Below, in pieces: positions 7,804-11,160 of a DNA stretch of 11,160 nucleotides; positions within the stretch are counted from its first letter, which is position 1, and the number at the start of each line of letters is the position of its first letter. The stretch is taken from the NCBI GenBank assembly GCA_012267605.1, contig JAAXGF010000272.1, positions 1 to 11,160 of the forward strand, read 5' to 3'. The notes below the pieces were generated by a model that did no database searches, was not told where the DNA came from, and saw only the letters and a list, made by a program, of their open reading frames with translations. Source of the DNA: Alphaproteobacteria bacterium (lineage in GTDB: Bacteria; Pseudomonadota; Alphaproteobacteria; JAAXGF01). The translations under genes and the position numbers were made by a program.

Positions 7804-8524
7804 GGGAGATATCACCAATTGTTTCGCGGATAACAAATTCGACGCGATCGCCTGCCAATTCTGTTGCGGTGGCCGAATCGTGGATCCCCGAACCCTTCTC
7901 GTTTCGTGTATCGGCTAGCCCAAACGCTGAGATGTTCCGCCTAATTCCTGCTTGGTTGAGTTCCCGGGCCACCGACACGGCGCGAGCCACGGCTAGTTCC
8001 CATTTGGAAGGGTAGGACTGAGTTTCTATTTCCCCTACGCGAACTACGACGTCGAGACCGTTTTCGACATTGGCGAGTAGATCGGCGAAGGCGGTCACCG
8101 CAACACGGCCGCCATCGTTCAATGATGCGCCGTGCTGGTGAAATATTCCGTCGGCGCGCAACGATATGACGAGACGGTCGCCGAGACGAGTTACGTTAGC
8201 TTCACTGAGTATGGGTCTGTCGCTTGCCTTTTCAAGAATTAGCGATTGAAGGTAATCGAGATCAGCGCCCTGCTGTACGAGCACGGTTTGCGCATTACGA
8301 TCGGCGAGCGGCGATGATTCCTGGTCTGCCCGCGTCGGATTCAACCGTTGGGAAAGCGAATGAATCATCACTTCCCACGAATCGTATCGCATCGTCGACA
8401 TGGCAAAAAGCATGACGAAAAATGTCAATATCAGGGAAACCAGGTCAGCGAAGGTGACCATCCACATTTTAGACGGATGCCCTTGGTTAAACTGGTAGGT
8501 TGGTGCGTGTATGATCCTATGCAC
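7796..8524 (-). CDS. MotB-like flagellar stator protein (OmpA family), Asp retained
   Basis: A 242-residue protein from a GTG start. A short cytoplasmic N-terminus leads into one membrane helix (about 22-42, TFADLVSLILTFFVMLFAMS) containing D27, the position of the proton-binding Asp of MotB (Asp32 in E. coli). A plug-like segment follows, then a C-terminal OmpA-like peptidoglycan-binding domain (about 118-233) with the SKWELAVARAVSVARELNQAGI helix and a final DRVEFVI strand. The domain is divergent: the usual NRRVE is DRVE. In the MotAB complex it would conduct ions and anchor the stator to peptidoglycan; MotA is not in the window. An open frame reaches back to 8611, but GTG at 8524 overlaps the preceding stop as GTGCATAG and gives a normal MotB N-terminus, whereas longer starts overlap the upstream gene by up to 95 nt. 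It could be MotB itself or a paralogue. Confidence 0.82.
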   Translation of the reverse strand: MHRIIHAPTYQFNQGHPSKMWMVTFADLVSLILTFFVMLFAMSTMRYDSWEVMIHSLSQRLNPTRADQESSPLADRNAQTVLVQQGADLDYLQSLILEKASDRPILSEANVTRLGDRLVISLRADGIFHQHGASLNDGGRVAVTAFADLLANVENGLDVVVRVGEIETQSYPSKWELAVARAVSVARELNQAGIRRNISAFGLADTRNEKGSGIHDSATATELAGDRVEFVIRETIGDISHG

Positions 8525-9206
8525 CGTTGCGAATCCACGTGGTTGGCTGCTGGGGATCGTTGGCCGCATCGTGGCGGAAGAAAAATCGAAATCGCGCAGT
8601 GTCGGGATCACCGACGCCTACGCCGGGCGCGAGGCGGGCATCGGGAACGCCGCGCGACCGAAGATCACGCGTGAAAGCGCCGGCTCGTAAAATCGACAAA
8701 TTGGCGGAAGTGTCGGTAATCTCATCGGGCTTCGTGCCAGCAAATAGCATAAATTCGATCTGCGGCTGAATTCCGGTTCGGTTCGTGCTCAGCAATTCCG
8801 CGATTTGCTCTAGCATCTCGTCCGTTTCGGCCAAAACCACAGCGGTGTCGGATTCGAAGAGAGCAGTGACAGGAACTATGATCTCGACCTGATCGTGGCG
8901 CTGGGTTGGCGGGAATTCAGCCAAGGGGGTCGTCGTTTCATAGACCTGGCGCAATTTGTCTTTGTAGCCCTTCAGGGAATCCGCGAGTCCGGTCGCTGCT
9001 GTCGCTTGCACGGGACCCGTGATCAACTCTTCATCGGCCGAGAACGTTGAATTCACGCTGCCCAGAACAGCTTTTGCCCGCAGTTCCTCGCGGTGGGAAA
9101 GCGCGTTCAACATGATGAAGAACGCGAGCAAGATCAGATAGAGCCCGAGCAGATGGACCGCGGTCCGTTCGTTTGCGTTTACCGTTTGCTCGGGTACCTG
9201 TTGCAT
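8517..9206 (-). CDS. MotB-like protein lacking the proton-binding Asp (OmpA-like C-terminus)
   Basis: A 229-residue protein with the MotB layout: 16 hydrophilic residues, one membrane helix (about 17-34, HLLGLYLILLAFFIMLNALS), an alpha-helical linker, and a C-terminal OmpA-like domain (about 105-212: VEIIVPVTALFESD, NLSILRAGAFTRDLRSRGV, RLAPGVGVGDP, ARFRFFF). Aligning the helix with its downstream neighbour on the shared FF places G21 where the neighbour has the proton-binding Asp; the helix has no acidic residue. It therefore should not conduct protons like MotB. It may be a structural or accessory stator subunit. ATG 9206 is 6 nt after the cheZ stop with no SD, so translation is probably coupled. 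Its stop overlaps the next start by 8 nt. Family membership is confident from the layout, function is not. Confidence 0.75.
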   Translation of the reverse strand: MQQVPEQTVNANERTAVHLLGLYLILLAFFIMLNALSHREELRAKAVLGSVNSTFSADEELITGPVQATAATGLADSLKGYKDKLRQVYETTTPLAEFPPTQRHDQVEIIVPVTALFESDTAVVLAETDEMLEQIAELLSTNRTGIQPQIEFMLFAGTKPDEITDTSANLSILRAGAFTRDLRSRGVPDARLAPGVGVGDPDTARFRFFFRHDAANDPQQPTTWIRNGA

Positions 9207-9212
9207 CGACGA

Positions 9213-9857
9213 TCAGTCGAAGCTGGCAAGAAGCGCGTCTATCTCCGCCTGTTTATTGGCTTCCGTCGGAAGTTGCGGACTACTGAGAAGGCTCTTTTCC
9301 CAGTCTTCCGTGGCCGATTCGCTTTGCTCCTGCCGCATCTTCTTGCCTTGCATTTGGGCACCGAACGCATGCACCAGTCGATCGACGCGTTCCTCGATAT
9401 GTTTCAAGGTGCCGACGACTTTGCTAATGCGTTGCCCGGTAATATCCTGGAAGCTACACGCCTCGAAAATTCGGATCACCTGGTCGGAGATCTCTTTTAA
9501 TCCCAGGCGGTTTCCTTCGTTGTCAATTTTTTCCGCGGCATCGAGAATGTTTCCGGTCGCTTCTTCGGTTGCCTTAACGATGGCGTCAAACTCGTCGCTC
9601 GCGGCTGGGAGGTGTTGTTCTCGAATGTCGTCGGGGCAAAGTTCGACGATTTCCGATTTGGCAGCCTGGATGTAATGGGCGATCGAGTCCAATTCCTTGT
9701 ATACCCGAAGATCGAGCCCCGTCACGTCGCCTTCGATCGTGGCCATGATGCTTTCAACGACTTCCGCCACTTCCGCGATGCTAACGTGATCCCCGCGCTC
9801 TTTTTTGAGTTCTTCAACCCGCGATTCGAAGTCAATCGGTTGCGCACTGCCGTTCAT
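9213..9857 (-). CDS. cheZ: CheZ, CheY-phosphate phosphatase
   Basis: A 214-residue cytoplasmic protein that dephosphorylates CheY~P. It is mostly long amphipathic helices, as in the CheZ four-helix bundle. The catalytic signature FEACSFQDITGQRISKVV is at about 131-148, with D138 and Q142 corresponding to Asp143 and Gln147 of E. coli CheZ; Gln orients the attacking water. The C-terminal tail AEIDALLASFD matches the short CheY-binding helix that ends CheZ proteins, joined by a polar linker (about 170-203). The ATG at 9857 is chosen because GGAGGGG lies 9 nt upstream; a longer GTG start at 9875 would overlap that SD. It follows cheY by 35 nt, so the phosphatase and its substrate are made together. 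CheZ is absent from many alphaproteobacteria, which use CheY phosphate sinks instead. Confidence 0.93.
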   Translation of the reverse strand: MNGSAQPIDFESRVEELKKERGDHVSIAEVAEVVESIMATIEGDVTGLDLRVYKELDSIAHYIQAAKSEIVELCPDDIREQHLPAASDEFDAIVKATEEATGNILDAAEKIDNEGNRLGLKEISDQVIRIFEACSFQDITGQRISKVVGTLKHIEERVDRLVHAFGAQMQGKKMRQEQSESATEDWEKSLLSSPQLPTEANKQAEIDALLASFD

Positions 9858-9866
9858 AATCGACGT

Positions 9867-9873
9867 CCCCTCC
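9867..9873 (-). promoter_or_regulatory. Shine-Dalgarno of cheZ
   Basis: GGAGGGG on the minus strand, 9 nt before ATG 9857. It decides this start over GTG 9875, whose second and third codons are the SD itself. Confidence 0.7.
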
Positions 9874-9892
9874 ACTCGAAACTGTTAACGAC

Positions 9893-10279
9893 TTAGAAGT
9901 CACCCAGGACGCTGACGAGCTTGCTGCGCAAGGTTTCCGCGTTAAATGGCTTGACAATGTAGTTGCTCACGCCTGCTTCCTTGGCGGCGATGACGTTCTC
10001 GGTCTTGCTCTCAGCGGTAATCATGATGAAAGGCGTGTTCTTGAGTTTGTCATCTCCGCGAACTTCTCGCAAAAGCTGTAAGCCTGTCATCGGCTCCATG
10101 TTCCAATCTGAGATGACAAGTCCGAAATCAGTGTTACGCATCTTTTCGAGGGCCGAGGCGCCATCCGTGGCCTCCTCGACATTGTTGAGCTCAAGCTGGC
10201 CCAGCAGGTTTCTGATGATCCTCAGCATAGTTTTGTAATCATCCACGATGAGAATCGGCATGGATTTATCGACGGCCAT
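9893..10279 (-). CDS. cheY: CheY-type single-domain response regulator
   Basis: A 128-residue receiver domain with no output domain. The phospho-acceptor pocket is complete: acidic pair D13-D14 (ILIVDDYKTM), acceptor D58 (VISDWNMEPMTG), T88 (FIMITAES) and K110 (YIVKPFNAETLR). Phosphorylated by CheA (not in this window), it would bind the FliM/FliN switch to change rotation. Its neighbour cheZ would end the signal, which strongly supports a motor-directed CheY rather than another small receiver. GGAG 8 nt upstream supports ATG 10279. An 87-nt gap separates it from the MotE-like gene. Confidence 0.95.
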   Translation of the reverse strand: MAVDKSMPILIVDDYKTMLRIIRNLLGQLELNNVEEATDGASALEKMRNTDFGLVISDWNMEPMTGLQLLREVRGDDKLKNTPFIMITAESKTENVIAAKEAGVSNYIVKPFNAETLRSKLVSVLGDF

Positions 10280-10366
10280 AGGTTTAACTCCGCTGTTGGT
10301 TTGGTGCAGAATTTCGTCGCTTAATGGTTTCGAATGCCAGCGTAATCAGGAACCGTTAAAACGCCG
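10280..10366 (-). promoter_or_regulatory. 87-nt gap upstream of cheY with its SD
   Basis: This is the widest gap in the flagellar operon. It holds the cheY SD (GGAG, 10288-10291) and might carry an internal promoter. I looked for a sigma-54 GG-N10-GC signature and a sigma-70 pair and found none that convinced. A partial inverted repeat built on AACGG/CCGTT (about 10352-10369) is imperfect. Confidence 0.3.
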
Positions 10367-11044
10367 TTACTCGACGGGGCCTTTCTCTGGATTTGCAACG
10401 GCATTCGCGACTTTCCGACGAGAGGCGAGTTCTGTTGTCAAGGTTTGGGCTCTTGCTGGGGTCATTTTTGCCATAATCGCAGACGCTTTTGTTTCGCGCA
10501 TTCTCTCCATCACCGTGAGCAGGACCCCGAGTTCAAGATCATCGAAAATTCGCGCGGCCTCTTTAGGTTTCATCGTTTCATAAATCTTTACGAGGCTCAT
10601 TGTTTTAGATTCATCTTCTTGATCTATTTTTTGGATTAATTTTTCTACTGACATTTTTAACTCTTTTAGTTCATCGATCTTTCCGGCAATTCGTTGCTCT
10701 GCCGCTGCGAGTAGTTTCTCGCGCATATCAAGCTCATGTTGCCGTGTCCGCGCCTGGGATTCGATTTCCTCGCGCTTCTCCGTCAATTCTTGCAGAAGTT
10801 CGATTTCTGTGTAGCCAAAGTTGATTGGATCGAGCGCGGGGTCATACCCTTTCTTAGGCGCTTTGCCCGACTTCATCGACTCCTTGTCCGCCATCATTTC
10901 GGATGTCATTGCGCCATCGGCTGCTGCTGCGCTAGGTATCGCGAATAAGGGGGACGCTTCCTGCCAAATGCTCGTTACCTTGAACGAAAACAACAAGCAG
11001 GCCCCAATCAAGGTCGCGGACAAAATACTTGGCTTTTTCATCAT
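10367..11044 (-). CDS. MotE-like protein: membrane-anchored coiled coil with MgtE N-terminal domain
   Basis: A 225-residue protein. One N-terminal hydrophobic segment (about 7-26) acts as anchor or signal. A low-complexity region (about 35-70) follows, then a long charged coiled coil (about 78-145: ELLQELTEKREEIESQ, ELDMREKLLAAAEQRI). Last is an MgtE intracellular N-domain-like module (about 150-207: LVKIYETMKPKEAARIFDD, MERMRETKASAIMAKM). This layout is that of MotE-family proteins; in rhizobia MotE is a periplasmic chaperone for the motility protein MotC. Location beside motor genes supports a flagellar role, not magnesium transport, since the MgtE channel region is absent. Two ATG codons (11044, 11041) follow a longer GTG option (11056); none has a strong SD. 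The upstream gene ends 16 nt before ATG 11044. Confidence 0.85.
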   Translation of the reverse strand: MMKKPSILSATLIGACLLFSFKVTSIWQEASPLFAIPSAAAADGAMTSEMMADKESMKSGKAPKKGYDPALDPINFGYTEIELLQELTEKREEIESQARTRQHELDMREKLLAAAEQRIAGKIDELKELKMSVEKLIQKIDQEDESKTMSLVKIYETMKPKEAARIFDDLELGVLLTVMERMRETKASAIMAKMTPARAQTLTTELASRRKVANAVANPEKGPVE

Positions 11045-11060
11045 ACTATGCACCACTCGG

Positions 11061-11160
11061 CTAATTGGCGCGCAGAGCTTGGATCAGCGCTTTTTCTACC
11101 CACGAGTGTTTATCCGGGGCTTGGGCGGCATCGTTCTTGTTCGCCGATTCGGTCGGCTGG
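11061..11160 (-). CDS. 3' end of an unidentified gene at the head of the motor operon (partial)
   Basis: The minus strand reads open from the window edge to a TAG at 11061-11063, encoding the last 32 residues of a protein. The tail is polar (SANKNDAAQAP) and ends in a helix, WVEKALIQALRAN. It sits 16 nt before the MotE-like gene in the same direction, so it is almost certainly in the same operon. In related alphaproteobacteria a DUF6468-type protein often precedes the MotE-like gene after fliM, and this could be its end, but 32 residues are too few to identify it. Confidence 0.6.
   Translation of the reverse strand, partial: QPTESANKNDAAQAPDKHSWVEKALIQALRAN

Noticed and set aside
8525..8611. 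N-terminal extension of the second MotB-like gene to an ATG-type start at 8611 or 8569
   Set aside because: It would overlap the upstream coding sequence by up to 95 nt and give an atypically long N-terminus before the membrane helix; GTG 8524 with an 8-nt overlap fits better.
10150..10700. Magnesium transporter MgtE as the identity of the 10367-11044 gene
   Set aside because: Only the N-domain-like segment is present; there are no CBS domains or multi-helix channel, and the context is flagellar.
1..11160. CRISPR array, tRNA/rRNA, insertion sequence, prophage or toxin-antitoxin module
   Set aside because: No short direct-repeat/spacer pattern, RNA gene, transposase, terminal repeat or small paired ORFs were seen; the only regular repeat is the coding TPR array.

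Overview
The window looks like chromosomal DNA of a flagellated alphaproteobacterium, most likely of the Rhodospirillales type. Three things point there: an MmcB-type nuclease-fold protein (a largely alphaproteobacterial family), an exported double-SH3 protein typical of that class, and a compact motor/chemotaxis operon carrying a CheZ-type phosphatase and a MotE-like protein with an MgtE N-terminal domain. This assignment rests on gene content only; there is no rRNA, tRNA, CRISPR, phage or IS sequence in the window.

Left part (1-2625). A minus-strand gene (38-994) encodes an exported protein made almost entirely of 42-residue kinesin-light-chain-type TPR repeats. It is divergent from a plus-strand mmcB-like gene (about 1238-1762). 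After mmcB comes a perfect 10-bp hairpin (1814-1839) inside a 381-nt gene-free stretch. Next is a plus-strand gene for an exported protein with two bacterial SH3 domains (2144-2614), which converges with purH, leaving 11 nt between the stops.

Centre (2626-4254). purH, the bifunctional enzyme of the last two steps of IMP synthesis, is complete on the minus strand with a very strong ribosome binding site.

Right part (4255-11160). This is a leftward flagellar operon. In transcription order: the 3' end of an unidentified gene (from beyond 11160), a MotE-like membrane-anchored coiled-coil protein, a single-domain CheY, CheZ, two consecutive MotB-like stator proteins, and a 1182-residue exported protein with beta-rich N-terminal modules and a TPR-like C-terminal half. 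The last genes are very tightly packed: CheZ to the first MotB-like gene is 6 nt apart, and the next two junctions each overlap by 8 nt. CheY~P would set motor switching and CheZ would terminate the signal. The MotE-like and MotB-like proteins would act on the stator, and the large exported protein is a candidate periplasmic partner of that machinery.

The most interesting signal is the MotB pair plus the coupled large TPR protein. The second MotB-like protein keeps the proton-binding Asp of the transmembrane helix. In the first the aligned position is Gly, so it cannot be an ordinary proton-conducting MotB. No MotA is in the window.
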